Shown: positions 1 through 13,658 of the stretch, piece after piece | Layout: every line of letters begins with the position of its first letter | Position numbering within the stretch: the first letter of the stretch is position 1 | NCBI RefSeq assembly: GCF_000287335.1 | Contig: NC_018419.1 | Location: 1,178,001-1,242,000 of the forward strand | Reading direction: 5' to 3' | From: a secondary endosymbiont of Ctenarytaina eucalypti | Lineage (GTDB): Bacteria > Pseudomonadota > Gammaproteobacteria > Enterobacterales > Enterobacteriaceae | Length of the DNA stretch: 64,000 bases | Notes under the pieces: generated by a model | Told to the model about the DNA's origin: nothing | What the model saw: the letters and a program-made list of their open reading frames with translations, nothing else | Databases searched by the model: none | Translations under genes and position numbers: made by a program

Positions 1-778
1 TATGCGTTCTGATATGTGGGGCGGAATCAGTACCAAGAAACAGGCGGCTGCAGCCGCCTGCCACCGCGGCCCGCAATGCCTGTTGATGCACATGACTCTT
101 AAGAATCGGCAGGCAGTAAAGATGCGGCCGTGCTCCTCCCACGAGCATATGATTACGGTTAAACATAAGGTGTTGCGGGGTAATAGTGGCACCTAAATAA
201 GCATCGCCCGCCAGCACATAGTCAACAGCTTCTTTGGTTGTGATATGTTCTAAAATGATCTTTAGAGTCGGAAATTGACAACGCATTGGTTCCATGACCT
301 GTTCAATAAAATACGCTTCTCGATCGAAGATATCAATATCCGACGCCGTCACTTCTCCGTGGATGAGAAGTGGCATGCCAAGCGTTTCCATCGTTTCTAA
401 CAGGGGGTAAATGTCGGTAATATTTGTGACTCCCCTCTCGGAGTTGGTGGTAGCGTTGGCTTGATAGAGTTTAGCGGCTGTAAAAATCCCTTGGTGGTGC
501 CCATGAATAAGTGTTTGCCGATCCAGAGAATCCGTCAAATAACAGGTCATCAACGGCTGAAAGCAATGACCCGGCGGTAGTGCAGCTAAAATACGTTCTC
601 GGTAAGAAATCGCCCGGGACAAAGTTGTAATTGGAGGTGTTAGGTTGGGCATGATTATGGCCCGGCCAAAATAACGGCTGGTGTAAGGTAACACTGTACG
701 TAACATATCATCATCTCGCACATGAACATGTAAGTCGTCCGGACGGCGAATTTTTAGCATTGTGGGCTGTATGGTCAT
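1..778 (-). CDS. pyrC: Dihydroorotase, 3' end cut by window edge
   Basis: Dihydroorotase closes N-carbamoyl-aspartate to dihydroorotate, the third step of pyrimidine synthesis, in the cytoplasm. The reading frame is open from an ATG at 778 to the window edge (259 codons; E. coli PyrC is about 350 residues), so the C-terminal quarter lies outside. The zinc ligands of the class II enzyme are visible: HVH at residues 17-19, the carbamylated lysine in [14 protein letters not shown] near residue 103, HGEV, EHITT, and the catalytic aspartate in GTDSAPH. A GGAG motif sits about ten bases before the start. In E. coli pyrC and rne are separated by the murJ/flg region; here they are neighbours, so that block has gone or moved. 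The gene looks intact as far as it can be seen. Confidence 0.95.
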   Translation of the reverse strand, partial: MTIQPTMLKIRRPDDLHVHVRDDDMLRTVLPYTSRYFGRAIIMPNLTPPITTLSRAISYRERILAALPPGHCFQPLMTCYLTDSLDRQTLIHGHHQGIFTAAKLYQANATTNSERGVTNITDIYPLLETMETLGMPLLIHGEVTASDIDIFDREAYFIEQVMEPMRCQFPTLKIILEHITTKEAVDYVLAGDAYLGATITPQHLMFNRNHMLVGGARPHLYCLPILKSHVHQQALRAAVAGGCSRLFLGTDSAPHIRTH

Positions 779-1376
779 AAGGAATAGCTCCGATTAAGAA
801 GGGTGCAGTCAAAGTAATCTCAAGATAAGACAGGACTAAAGAATAAACCTAAACCCCCATCATTGCATGAATGTCTTTTTTTATGTAAATGTCAGATTTG
901 TACAGAGCACGGCACTGATTTTAGATCAGTGGGCGATGAGACATTATAGTGGATTAGGTGTGTCTAGTTGATTGTTCTATTTGTCTTAGTTTTTTATCTG
1001 CCGCATGACTGATAGAGATACTACGGCGGCTAAAGGGATCATGTGGCCTTTGCCAGACGAACTGATGTCTTGTGGTCATCGACAATATTGACATGAAATC
1101 TGATGGGGCGTACGAAGCGGTTTGTTACTACCGAGAATCAGTTTTCTGTCTCTATCAGCATTGAGGTAATGGGCGGTTATACAGTCTACGATCGGCGCTT
1201 TTAGCATCAGTAGATGGCCTAAAGTGGCTAGTCACAAAATACTTGCTGCTAGCGACAGGCGTTGCTGGGAAGCGTCTAGCAGCACGGAAGGGGTTCGGAG
1301 ACTATGCAGGAATCAGGCGCTACATGAACCATAATTTGATGTTTAGGGCGCGAAAGAGTGCTCGTTTGAGGTGAGC
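779..1376. other. Spacer between pyrC and rne
   Basis: About 600 bases upstream of pyrC and downstream of rne. I looked for remains of flgL, murJ or other flagellar-region genes that lie here in E. coli and could not read any. No convincing terminator or operator was identified. Confidence 0.5.
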
Positions 1377-4300
1377 TTATTTCTGAGGATTCTGGATTGA
1401 AGGAGGCGCATCGTCATGGCAGAAGACTACAGGAAATGCTAGAAGTGCATACGCAGAACGTCGTTCTTCATTGCTTAGTTTCAAAGACAGCGGAACGGCT
1501 GCAGTGATCGGGAGGACTGTAACTTCCGCATCATCGCCAGAACTAGAAGGAGCCTCATTAAGCTGTGCCAGTGCTTTTTTTAGGTCGTCGACATGCTGCA
1601 CTTGTAGTGTGACTGAGCTGTTGAAATGCAGCCCCGGTATCTCGTACTGCCATGGTTGTTTCCCTTCCCTATATTCGCTTGGATACAGTAAGGGCTCGAC
1701 GCTGTCACTAGTCGCCTTTTGCTCTGGCAACGGCGTGACCCACGTTGATCTTGGAAGCTGTTGACTGTTCAGGACCCCACTGACTGTTGAGGTCAGCATT
1801 TCACTCGTCGAGGAAAATGCAGATGTGACCTGCTCTTGCCTCACTGTGGCAGAGGTAACAGATGATGCTTCGGGATGTGTATTCCCAGAAGTATTAGCGT
1901 CATCGTTAGGTTTTTTAATGGGGCTAATAGGATAGCATATCCACACTTTACCCAAGGCTATCTCTGGCGACACTACGGCGCTAGTAAGAGGTACTGGTGA
2001 TGAAAGTAGATAACGGTCGTTACGGTAGTAACGACGACGCCTCTGACCGCTAACGCGTAGATGACGAGGTGAACGACGAGAACGGCGTGGTAAACTCTCC
2101 TCTGGGACGTTAACCCTGTTGCTGGCATTACCGATTGCAAGCGCAGCATGATTGACTCTTTGAATATTTCTAATATCGTCATCTTGGATTTCTACAGCGG
2201 CATTAAATGCGGCAGTGGCGCTTTCCGTCGCTTCTGATGGCGCTACGGTGGCGGGGGAGCGGGAGTGCTCGCCGTGATCGACGCCATAGATTTTACGGTT
2301 AAGGCCACGCCGGCAGCGGCGTGGCCTGTCCCGAATAGGTTGATCTTCTTCACTAGCAGTGTTATTTGCAGTTGGCGCCGCCTCCGACAGAAGTGTATGC
2401 AGCTCCCCCTTAACGACTGTCGCTTTTAGCTCTTGCTGACATCGACGCTGACGATCTACATGTTGTGAACTTAGTTGTTTCGTTCGATCTGGCTGCAGCT
2501 GCTCGATTACAATACCTTCCTGAGGCTGAGTCTCGGAGGTGGAATGGGGAAGCTTGTGGCGCATCCCGTCAGGACATTCACAGCGTTCATGCAGATAAAG
2601 ACTGTCCTGACCGGAACGAGTTACTGCATTGCTGAGCTCTCTCTGGTCACCCCGTGATCGACGTTGCCCACGATGATTGTGAGGTTTCTGACTGCGTGGA
2701 GGGTTAGCCTTAGACTGTGTCTTGATTGCAATGGTTTCGCCACTCTTCGTTGCCGGCCATGGCGTCAGCGTGCAGATAGCAGATTTGACGCTTGCGATCA
2801 GGCGGCTGAAGACCCTAGAGGAGGCTCTCGCTGTCTCTATAGCAGAGCGTTGTGTCTTTCTAGGTTCCTGCTGGTGCATATCTGGCATAGCAACATTTGT
2901 CAGAGCAGGCTGCTCTGAGCGCTTGGGCTCTGTAATAATAACCCCCTCAGGCCGTTGAAGCATTTCCGCTTCATGTAATTTTGGCAGAAGGTAGCTTAGG
3001 GTGGGCGCCTCTTCGCCTTTGCGCACACGCAAAACGGCATAGTGCGGAGTATGCATTTGATCGTGTGGCACGATAATTGCCCGGACTCCGCCTTGACGAT
3101 GCTCAATTGCATTGATGGCTTCACGCTTCTCGTTGAGTAAATAGGACGCTATAGGAACCGGAACGATGGCATGAACTTCGTGGGTCTTCTCTTTCAGCGC
3201 TTCTTCTTCAATGAGCCGTAGTATAGCTAGGGAAAGAGATTTGTTATCACGGATGGCGCCGGTTCCACTGCAGCGGGGGCAAACGTGATGGCGAGATTCG
3301 CCCAGTGACGGGCTGAGACGCTGACGGGAAAGTTCTAGTAAGCCGAAGCGGGAGATGCGGCCTATTTGAATACGCGCACGGTCCTGTCGGACTGCCTGGC
3401 GTAAGCAATTTTCTACTTCGCGCTGATGCCGCGCCGGGGTCATGTCTATGAAGTCAATAACGATCAGACCACCTAGGTCGCGCAGGCGTAGCTGACGGGC
3501 GATTTCATTTGCTGCCTCAAGATTGGTATTGAAAGCAGTTTCTTCAATATCGCCTCCGCGGGTTGAACGCGCGGAATTGATATCAATGGCTGTAAGGGCT
3601 TCGCTGGTGTCGATGACTATCGAACCTCCTGATGGCAATCGTACTTCACGCTGAAATGCTGATTCAATCTGTGATTCGATCTGGTAGTGGCTAAACAGAG
3701 GCGTTTCACCGCTGTAGAGCTTAATTTTACTGGTAAAATCAGGTCGCCCGAGCGAGGTAATATGCTCTTTTGCTAGGTGTAGTACTTTCGGGTTATCGAT
3801 TAGAATCTCGCCAATATCAGGTCGTAAATAATCTCGGAAAGCACGTACGATCACAGTACTTTCTTGGTGAATCAAAAACGGCGCCGGGCGTCCTTCCGCT
3901 GCCTTTTGAATGGCTTGCCAATGCTTGAGGCGAAAGGTAAGATCCCATTGCAACGCATCAGCCGATTTCCCAACACCAGCGGTGCGGACGATAAGACCCA
4001 TGCCTTCAGGAAGCGTGAGGGAGGACAGCGCTTCTTTGAGCTGGGTTCGGTCTTCCCCTTCGATGCGGCGCGAAATGCCACCGGCACGCGGATTATTCGG
4101 CATTAGGACGAGATAGCTGCCAGCCAAGCTTATAAAGGTTGTCAGCGCCGCGCCCTTATTTCCTCGCTCCTCTTTATCTACCTGCACGATTACTTCCTGA
4201 CCTTCACCTAGCACATCTTTTATATTGAGTCGGCTATGGGCGGTATATTGAGGAGGAAAGTACTCACGGGCAATTTCTTTCATGGGTAGAAAACCCTGCC

Positions 4301-4490
4301 GTTCGGCGCCATAATCTACAAATGCTGCCTCCAAACTAGGTTCAATACGAGTGAGTTTTCCTTTGTAAATATTAGCTTTTTTCTGCTCATGCCCGGGGCT
4401 CTCAATATCCAAGTCATAAAGCTTCTGGCCATCTACCAGCGCGATACGCAACTCCTCCTGTTGAGTGGCGTTAATTAACATTCTTTTCAT
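1377..4490 (-). CDS. rne: Ribonuclease E, full length with C-terminal scaffold
   Basis: Endoribonuclease that starts mRNA decay and processes rRNA and tRNA, and the scaffold of the degradosome at the inner membrane. At 1037 residues it is close to E. coli RNase E (1061). In order: S1 RNA-binding domain (about 35-125), then the catalytic region with the two metal-binding aspartates in AIDINSA and VIDFIDM (near 303 and 346), and the zinc-link CPRCSGTG near 404. An amphipathic stretch with [14 protein letters not shown] corresponds to the membrane anchor. The arginine-rich RNA-binding segment [19 protein letters not shown] and the following [10 protein letters not shown] block are well kept. The last 60 or so residues do not resemble E. 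coli and may have changed frame. Many reduced symbionts keep only the catalytic half, so the long tail is notable. Confidence 0.96.
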   Translation of the reverse strand: MKRMLINATQQEELRIALVDGQKLYDLDIESPGHEQKKANIYKGKLTRIEPSLEAAFVDYGAERQGFLPMKEIAREYFPPQYTAHSRLNIKDVLGEGQEVIVQVDKEERGNKGAALTTFISLAGSYLVLMPNNPRAGGISRRIEGEDRTQLKEALSSLTLPEGMGLIVRTAGVGKSADALQWDLTFRLKHWQAIQKAAEGRPAPFLIHQESTVIVRAFRDYLRPDIGEILIDNPKVLHLAKEHITSLGRPDFTSKIKLYSGETPLFSHYQIESQIESAFQREVRLPSGGSIVIDTSEALTAIDINSARSTRGGDIEETAFNTNLEAANEIARQLRLRDLGGLIVIDFIDMTPARHQREVENCLRQAVRQDRARIQIGRISRFGLLELSRQRLSPSLGESRHHVCPRCSGTGAIRDNKSLSLAILRLIEEEALKEKTHEVHAIVPVPIASYLLNEKREAINAIEHRQGGVRAIIVPHDQMHTPHYAVLRVRKGEEAPTLSYLLPKLHEAEMLQRPEGVIITEPKRSEQPALTNVAMPDMHQQEPRKTQRSAIETARASSRVFSRLIASVKSAICTLTPWPATKSGETIAIKTQSKANPPRSQKPHNHRGQRRSRGDQRELSNAVTRSGQDSLYLHERCECPDGMRHKLPHSTSETQPQEGIVIEQLQPDRTKQLSSQHVDRQRRCQQELKATVVKGELHTLLSEAAPTANNTASEEDQPIRDRPRRCRRGLNRKIYGVDHGEHSRSPATVAPSEATESATAAFNAAVEIQDDDIRNIQRVNHAALAIGNASNRVNVPEESLPRRSRRSPRHLRVSGQRRRRYYRNDRYLLSSPVPLTSAVVSPEIALGKVWICYPISPIKKPNDDANTSGNTHPEASSVTSATVRQEQVTSAFSSTSEMLTSTVSGVLNSQQLPRSTWVTPLPEQKATSDSVEPLLYPSEYREGKQPWQYEIPGLHFNSSVTLQVQHVDDLKKALAQLNEAPSSSGDDAEVTVLPITAAVPLSLKLSNEERRSAYALLAFPVVFCHDDAPPSIQNPQK

Positions 4491-4700
4491 CTTAACTTAC
4501 TCATTTTATACATTTTCAGCAGAGATGCGGGGGAAACCGCATGTTTGAACGGCATCCCCGACAATACGGCAACCTCGGATTCAGCCCTTAAGTTTACGGT
4601 TGACGGCTTGATTAAGGCCCGCATTATTTCGGTTACCTATTGCCTATATAGGGAAAAACACTTTATATAGGGCATAAAGTATCTAATTTTCGCTAGAACA
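4491..4700 (-). promoter_or_regulatory. Possible structured 5' leader of rne
   Basis: In E. coli rne has a long structured 5' untranslated region through which RNase E controls its own mRNA. Directly upstream of the rne start here is a perfect 6-bp stem with a 6-base loop (4525-4542, arms ATGCGG and CCGCAT). Further up is a CCTATATA/TATATAGG repeat pair at about 4645-4672. Position and structure fit a leader, but I cannot align it to the E. coli hairpins by eye. Confidence 0.3.
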
Positions 4701-7543
4701 GGGGCCTTTCCCAATGCAGCCAAAATCCCTAATTCGCTTGCTGTTCGATGTAGCCATCACGTCTTATGTTTTTTCTGCGTTTAAGCTAAACCAAACAAAC
4801 TTAACATGTCTTAATGACCCGTCTAGAAGTGAAAGCCTGGAAAGTCAATGTATTATTTCACTTCTGATGCGCATATAGCAAGACGACTCTGTAACCATTA
4901 ATAATAAGTTTTAGGTTTATCTTGGCGGTTTTTCGTAGGCGTCACACAAGCTGACGACCGGACTAGAAAGATTCTTTATCGATTATATATTAGTACAGTT
5001 AATCACATAAAAAGAAGAGGCGCCATGGTGTCTGTATATTTAGACAAGAACATAATATGATGTGTATTAATTGCAATACAAAATGATCGTTAATCTTAAC
5101 AGAGTGCTAAATGAAGCATCTCTAATGTTATTAGAGAATAATGTTAGCAATACAACGCTGTTTTCTGAATGCTACTGATGAAGTATTTCAATTAATGACT
5201 GCATCGGTAGTCAGGATACAGATGAGCCCTACCTTTGGTATGTTGAATAAATAGCATTGATGCTGTAAATTACATGCTTTCCTGAAGTTTTGTAATCTAA
5301 AATTATGCATCTGTTCTGTATGGCGCACTAATACGCCCCAAGATAACAAAAATATTCACTTTTTTTAATAAAATCATAGCAAAATTGTTGTTGTATGCAA
5401 CGCAATGCCCTATTAATTGAGCATCTTTTTTATATAACACCTTAAGGACCTACGCTAAAACCTAATTCGTGTGCTGAAAGCACGCTGGTACTGCTGATTA
5501 TCAGGCGATCCTGATACTGTTGAGTGTATCTAGAACTCTAATCTGGCAAGTATTTGGATAATTTATTATGTCTTTGTTAATTATATAAAATACTAGGAAA
5601 TTATTAGCTTCACTAACTGCATTTCTCTGACTGAATAACATTTATGATAGAACTAAAACCTAAAATCATGAAGCAGCAATGTATAATCATTCTCTTAATT
5701 AACGCAATTTTATGACAGTATGGAGAGATATATCAGGCATAGATGCATAGGCATAAAAATTTTTTTGCCACGTTGGCCGAACACTCTTTTATATAGTGAG
5801 CGCCAGCATCATTATCAATAATGCATACTGGTCTTAATTTTTTTTCTGAGAGGTAATAATACCTTATTCAGGTAACCTTTAGCCTTAATAGGCCTCCCCC
5901 CTTAACACCATCAGATGCGCTTCTCATCTTAAGCAGGGATCAAAACATTTTGTATCAGAAAAATAACTTCAAAACATGATGAAATTACTGATTATCTCAT
6001 GCATAGAACCAACCTTCACTCTTCTGATATTAGGAGCATTGTAAGTCCAGCAATACGCTCTCATACAATGCAAAGTATTGTTTAATTACCATCTGTTAGT
6101 AGATAGAGAGATGAGTAGACTTATCGGTGTTCAGTGTATGACCTAACCGGTGACGCTAATCTAAAGACTCCTAGGGAGTCTGATAAAGCAAAGCCATCGG
6201 CAATATTTAGTCAAAGTCGTATTAGAGCGCTAACGATACACTTAACGGATATAATATTTTATTGAAAACGTACAGACAGCTACTAACGCGCTTCTAGCGA
6301 AGAGCGAAATATTTTTCAAGATCAGATCTTGCACGTATATAAGAAAATAAATAATGAAAAGTCAATACAATTAAGGCGTCATTCATAAGACCTAAAAAAG
6401 AAGTTATTACCGTTCAGGTTTTTCAATCATATAAAAAATACTTTTTTTGATCAAAATCAAAGTAGAAATAAATATAATATAAAAGCTCATAAACTTCTTA
6501 TGATGCCTGTTTTTATGATCTTGCCTCGCATAGTTTAATCGACTTACGTGACCTGCTTGCAGAAAATATATTATTAACGCCAACATCCAGGTGCTCACTA
6601 ATTGCAATAGCTACATGTTAATAAAATACCTCTGAAGAGTGAGCGCAGTCTGGTTCTCAGTGATTAACAGGTGTAATGAGAGCCCAGGACAATGAACGGC
6701 GCTTTTAACCTAATAATATGGTTAGCAGAATCGAACAATATGCCGCATGGCGCAAGCATCAGCCCGACTAGCTCGCTCACGCTCACGACCTCAAAATTCA
6801 TTCAACAAACATGTGATATCAGATACGATACATGACAAGATCATTAAATTCTCTATAACCATTCACTATGATCATGCAATCTTAGTTGCGACCCGTCATG
6901 ACAAAAATATACTGTCATCCCCAATAAGCTCAAGATAAGTGTTGTAGGAGATGAATTTTTCCCTTTATGCCAAAGCATGAATTGCAATCTTCTGTAAGAT
7001 TGTAACGCTATTTACGTTCTCAAGTGTTTACTAGGTTATAATAATTTTATGGCGTAGGAATCTGAGTAGACATTATCGCAGCGCGGGATTAGTAGCTGCT
7101 TGTGAAAGTAATAGACATATAATGCTTGATAGAACTTCCTGCTCCCAGCGTCAGATGGCGTGTAAAAAGAGCTAAATAAACGAGAGATGCTCAACAGGGA
7201 CCGTTCGTATGAACAAAAGCGATAATCGTACATACCGAAAGAAAAATCTACTGTAAAGGTAAGAGCGTAAGAGACACAGAGACACTTTCCTGCAGGCTTG
7301 CCTCATGCATGGATGCCTTAACATAATGAATTGGTATTGCAAGGACGTTTGCTGATCCTGATAGAAGCAGCATAAGCCCGCTCCCGTGAGCTTGTGCTAT
7401 GTCAACATTTGGCTATTGTAACAGTGTAAAAAAGAGGGCCGAAATTAGACACATGTCATCTTGCGCTCTTATGAATGCACACGATATGGAGCAGACTGAT
7501 TGGCGAGTCTCTAGCCATCTTATGCGTCATTTTCGGGAAGGAT
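4701..7543. other. Long spacer without readable genes
   Basis: About 2.8 kb, rich in A and T, with stops in all frames every few dozen codons. The short open frames at 6407-6607, 6747-6938 and 7036-7233 have no recognisable motifs. In E. coli igaA lies divergent to nudE, so a dead igaA on the minus strand is possible, but I could not read any of it. Confidence 0.5.
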
Positions 7544-8165
7544 ATGGATAAGAACCTACAAAAACCCAAAATACATCGTGTGGCTACTATTGCGAAATCA
7601 CGCCTGTTTAATATGTTGAATCAGTCGATCTGAAGTCCAGCAATAACGCGCGGTGCGTGTATGAGTGCATGAAGCCTTCTAAGCAAGAATCGGTTATGAT
7701 CGCTCCCGTACTAGACGACCATTTGTACTAATTCGCGACTACGGTGCTGGGATTGAAGATTATGATTTTCATTTCCCAAGAGGGATAATCGAAAATAGTG
7801 AAGAAATGATAGAGGCGGCAAATCGAGAACTGATGTAGGGAAAGGTGTTTGAAGGGCGTATCTTTACTTTTTTGCGCCACCTGAGTATGGCGCCGTCCTA
7901 TTACTCAAGTAAAATAAGTATCGTGGTGGCAAAAGATTTGTATTCCCAGCATCTACAGGGAGATGAGTCAGATCTGATGCCTCTTATGCGGCGCCCTATA
8001 AGCCATGTGCGAGCATTGCTCGATGAACCTGATTGGGGTTGTGAGGCACGTAATGTGAGCGCCCTGTTTCTTGCTCATGCTTGGCTCAATTATGCACCGC
8101 AGAAAATGCCCAGTCCTGTGCCCAAGCCTGTAAAAATGTGCTATCCTTCTGAAGAGATTGCTTAA
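7544..8165 (+). pseudogene. nudE: Broken nudE (ADP-compound Nudix hydrolase)
   Basis: NudE hydrolyses ADP-ribose, NADH and related compounds. The remnant starts at ATG 7544 behind a GGGAAGG motif with MDKNLQKPKIHRVATIAKSR, which matches the E. coli N-terminus. It then hits a stop, continues in fragments (PVLDDHL, IREYGAG-type, AANRELM before another stop), and ends with a readable stretch from 7845. That stretch contains LSMAPSYYSSKISIVVAKDL and EARNVSALFLAHAWL, as in NudE. The Nudix box region (expected EAANRELKEEVGF) is cut by TGA/TAG codons and frame changes. Total length, about 622 bases, is close to the intact 186-codon gene, so decay is by point changes and small indels rather than large deletion. 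Confidence 0.85.
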
Positions 8166-9857
8166 ACCTAATTGTTCTGTTATCTTCATTTAGAATTAAT
8201 ATTCTACTATTTAGATAGTAAAACCTCCTCTCTCAGCTGAATAAAATCAATAAAAAATTTCGGAGGCTTTTTTGGTTGAGCGCATGGGTTGTAAACCCTC
8301 TATTTCTGAAATTTACAAGGCTTTACAAGGTGACGTGATACAGTGAAACCTTAGGTAAAAACGAGATCCATACGAGAGACATGACCTAGCAAAACCTTTT
8401 AAAAATAGCATGTTTGTTTCAAACAGTTTTCGAAAATTGCGCTTTTAAAAAAACTGCTAGCCACTAGACACAAGTGAGCACTTATATGCTTTCCTGCCAT
8501 TACCGATAAGTGCAATGTTTTGATCATCCGCATCATCAAGTGCATCCTGGAGATTGAACTAGCTTGAAATAACCACCGAGATTTTTTTACACACATTCAC
8601 TGTTATAAAAAACGTGTTGCCAACCCGGGTTATTGTATATGCTATGCGAAAAATATCAGGCATGCATTACATCCTAATCTAGCGTATCGCTGTCCGGACT
8701 TTTTTATACATGGCTCTCCAGACTGCGATGACTGGCAAGGGGTTTTGTTAATCAACGATATAACCGGTTTAGATAGTTAGTTTTTCTTCTCACTTGTGTT
8801 TTTTCAGATCCCATCGATGTACCCTAGATACGAATTATAAAGCTCTGAGTGACTTGCAAGGTGTGGTCAGTCAACAGTGCCGCACTCTAGCTACGAGGGG
8901 GTGAAGGGGTGTTATGCTGATTCTCGACCAGAGATAGCGCATCACGACATTATTGTTCATGGTCAGCACCCTGAGTCGTGGCATATTTATTATCTAAGGG
9001 TGACCTAGATCAGTTAAAACAGATGTCATTGCATCCGCACCACTTTTCTATGATACAGTTGTTCAAGAGACTCTAAAGTTTCGTGCTATTCAGTACTAGA
9101 TTACGGTTACGCTATACGCTGCATGTTTGACAGGCTATGATCGTATTGTTCATTCTTTTTCATCAAAAAATTTAAGACCGGTCTCATAAACCACTCAATG
9201 AGTGATTTGAGCGTATACTGCAGTTTTGATCCCGACATTAGCTTTCTTTTCTGGCTTTAAAGTCTCACCGCATGATGTGATGTTTTAGACATGCCTAAGT
9301 AGACGGCAGGATGTTGCATCATGTCTTTTTAAAAGCAATTTCTTTATGCAACGTATGCGTCAAGAATTGACCTGGCATCTTCAGGATGGTGAGATAATAT
9401 GTAAAATTGAGTCGATGCAGGACCGTTAAGCCGTCAGAGCAAGGCTTAAAACTAGTGTTATTATCAGTATTTTTGTAGAAATATTAATCTAATCGCACCA
9501 GTCTTCAGAGAAGATATCAAAGAGAAGTTATTTCTACCCATGAAGCAAAGGATAGGGCCTTCATGTATTCTATCAGAGAACTGCGTTGCTTTTTCGAATT
9601 TTTTACTATTAGTCCGTTAGTAACTGAAAAATGATTGGCCATAGAGATGATATTTTTTGAAACGCATGAAGTCCGTCTGAATTAATCATTACCGTATTAT
9701 GAATATTGATTCAATCAACATTGCGTACTCCTATGCTCAAACTAAGGTTTAAAGGGGAGGAGAAGTGGTCTTTAGGTAACCCCGCCTCTATAATACCCGG
9801 ACAACCTTTTCCCCGAGAAACTTTTGCAGCCGATTCAAGTCGGTCGGGTCTGAATTT
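8166..9857. other. Spacer between nudE remnant and gpt
   Basis: About 1.7 kb. Near 8222-8270 an AACCTCC/GGAGG pair followed by six T's could be an old terminator for nudE, but the loop is long. I tested the expected E. coli neighbours (mrcA beyond nudE, pepD divergent from gpt) and read no convincing match. A TATAAT hexamer at 9789-9794 is a candidate gpt promoter element. Confidence 0.45.
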
Positions 9858-10316
9858 ATGAGAGAAAAATACATCGTTAGCTGGGATATGTTGCAAATCC
9901 ATACACGCACTATGGCTACACGCTTACTTCCTGCTGAACAATGGAAAGGGATTATCGCAGTTAGCCGCGGCGGTTTAGTACCAGCCGCATTGCTTTCCCG
10001 GGAGCTCGGTATCCGTCATGTAGATACCGTATGCATAGCTAGCTATGATCACGACAATCAGCACAATTTAAGTGTATTAAAACGCGCCGAAGGAGCAGGC
10101 GAAAGATTTATCGTAGTTGACGATCTCGTGGATACTGGCGGTACTGCTAAAGCTATTCGTAAGATGTACCCTAAGGCGCATTTTGTGACTATTTTTGCTA
10201 AAGGCGCTGGCCGGCCGCTCGTAGATGATTACATTATTGATATTCCGCAGCATACCTGGATTGAGCAGCCGTGGGATATGGGCATGGTGTTTGTTCCCCC
10301 ACTTGGCGGGAAATAG
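9858..10316 (+). CDS. gpt: Xanthine-guanine phosphoribosyltransferase
   Basis: Salvages guanine, xanthine and hypoxanthine to their 5'-monophosphates using PRPP at the inner face of the membrane. The protein is 152 residues, exactly the E. coli length, and aligns end to end (SEKYIVxWDMLQIH, [22 protein letters not shown]). The PRPP-binding motif [14 protein letters not shown] lies near residues 84-97. It ends VPPLGGK where E. coli has VPPISGR. A TATAAT sequence lies about 65 bases upstream. A small hairpin (CCGA/TCGG) precedes the start. With guaB, guaA and nupC in the same window it points to retained guanine-nucleotide supply by both salvage and synthesis. Confidence 0.96.
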   Translation: MREKYIVSWDMLQIHTRTMATRLLPAEQWKGIIAVSRGGLVPAALLSRELGIRHVDTVCIASYDHDNQHNLSVLKRAEGAGERFIVVDDLVDTGGTAKAIRKMYPKAHFVTIFAKGAGRPLVDDYIIDIPQHTWIEQPWDMGMVFVPPLGGK

Positions 10317-11041
10317 CTCATTTACGGTTATTTAAGACGGGAATATGTCGCTTTTTACAGAATATTTTCGACTCAGATATATTTCTTCTGAAGGCGTATA
10401 GAAAGTGAAGTGGTTTAGCATTCTAAAATAGAGCATGGCATAATCTATATGCTAGCACTGGAATTAACGAACGGAACAGACAATGACATCCGATAAGTAA
10501 CTGCAGAGCATTCCCAAGGATTTAAAAGGCTCTTCTGGATTTGATAACGGTAAGTTACTTACATATCCGGGCTGTTAACCACTATATGCGTTGACGATAT
10601 ACGTAAATATCATGATCTGCTGTTGAAGAAGAAGAGAAATAGAATCAAGCTTCTATCCCTCTCTGTTGGATAGAAGTGTTCAATTATACCACCTAATTTT
10701 CGCAAGGTATTTCGCTATCCGCTTTTTCTAGTCTGTAATTTTGATACCTGCGAACAGGTAGTATCATATGTCGTCTCTCATTGCTGATAACAGCTATTTT
10801 CTGATGAAAATACTCCTAGTGAGTATTGAAGGTCTGCATGATGGGGATGCGCATAAAAAACCGCGATGACAATAATCTTCATAACGTTTCAATAGTCTTT
10901 CAGCTGCCTAGTGGCATATTGGATTCGAGCCCCGGCCATGTTCGTCTATCAGATCCTAATACGAGCTAGAAAAAGTCAATGGTACGCGTATGTTTTTTGA
11001 TACTCGACCCATGATCTACAAAGAATCAAAAACCAATAGCG
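10317..11041. other. Spacer between gpt and priA
   Basis: About 725 bases between the convergent ends of gpt and priA. Neither frsA (after gpt in E. coli) nor cytR (after priA) could be read. A minus-strand stretch near 10850-10890 reads KIIVIAVFYAHPHHADL, faintly like a flavodoxin-type NAD(P)H oxidoreductase start, but this is too short to call. Confidence 0.4.
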
Positions 11042-13255
<2,214 letters not shown>

Positions 13256-13442
13256 TCAAACGAGTGCTATATAGTATACAGTATGCTTTTTATGTATAGC
13301 TTGTGCTTTCAAACAATCACCTGAATAAGCATATAAACGTGCTTCCTTAAAGATTATTTGGCACCAAAGCGATAAACTTAATTCACGTCGAGTCTAGCTC
13401 AAGTAGATTAGATAGCGACACAGCTTGACGAAGAGGTGTTCC

Positions 13443-13658
13443 ATGAAAAAAGATATTCACCCGCAATACCTAGACATGGTTGCAACTTGCTCTTGCGGTA
13501 ATATCATCAAAACCCACTCTACTTTGGGTCACAATGTGAACCTGGATGTATGTGGGGCCTGCCATCCGTTTTATACTGGGAAGCAACGCGTTGTTGATAC
13601 CGGGGGTCGTGTTAATCGCTTCAACAAGCGTTTCAGCATGCTGGTTGAAAAAAAATAA
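13443..13658 (+). CDS. rpmE: Ribosomal protein bL31
   Basis: Large-subunit protein that bridges the subunits. It is 71 residues (E. coli 70), starting MKKDIHPQY, and is the zinc-binding form: CSCGN near residues 16-20 and CGACH near 37-41 supply the four cysteines. An in-frame ATG 18 bases upstream exists, but the start at 13443 gives the conserved N-terminus and has AGAGG at a suitable distance. The C-terminal half has the family's GGRVxRFNKRF. It lies divergent from priA with about 200 bases between. A short GGGC/GCCC hairpin at 13695-13707 follows the gene without a clear T-run. Confidence 0.96.
   Translation: MKKDIHPQYLDMVATCSCGNIIKTHSTLGHNVNLDVCGACHPFYTGKQRVVDTGGRVNRFNKRFSMLVEKK

Noticed and set aside
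2-196. 64-codon plus-strand frame at the window start
   Set aside because: Antisense to the pyrC reading frame, which has clear catalytic motifs.
1471-2918. Several plus-strand open frames inside rne
   Set aside because: Antisense shadows of the rne coding sequence without family matches.
10850-10895. Flavodoxin-reductase-like start KIIVIAVFYAHPHHADL on the minus strand
   Set aside because: Seventeen residues only, with nothing similar following in any frame; likely chance.
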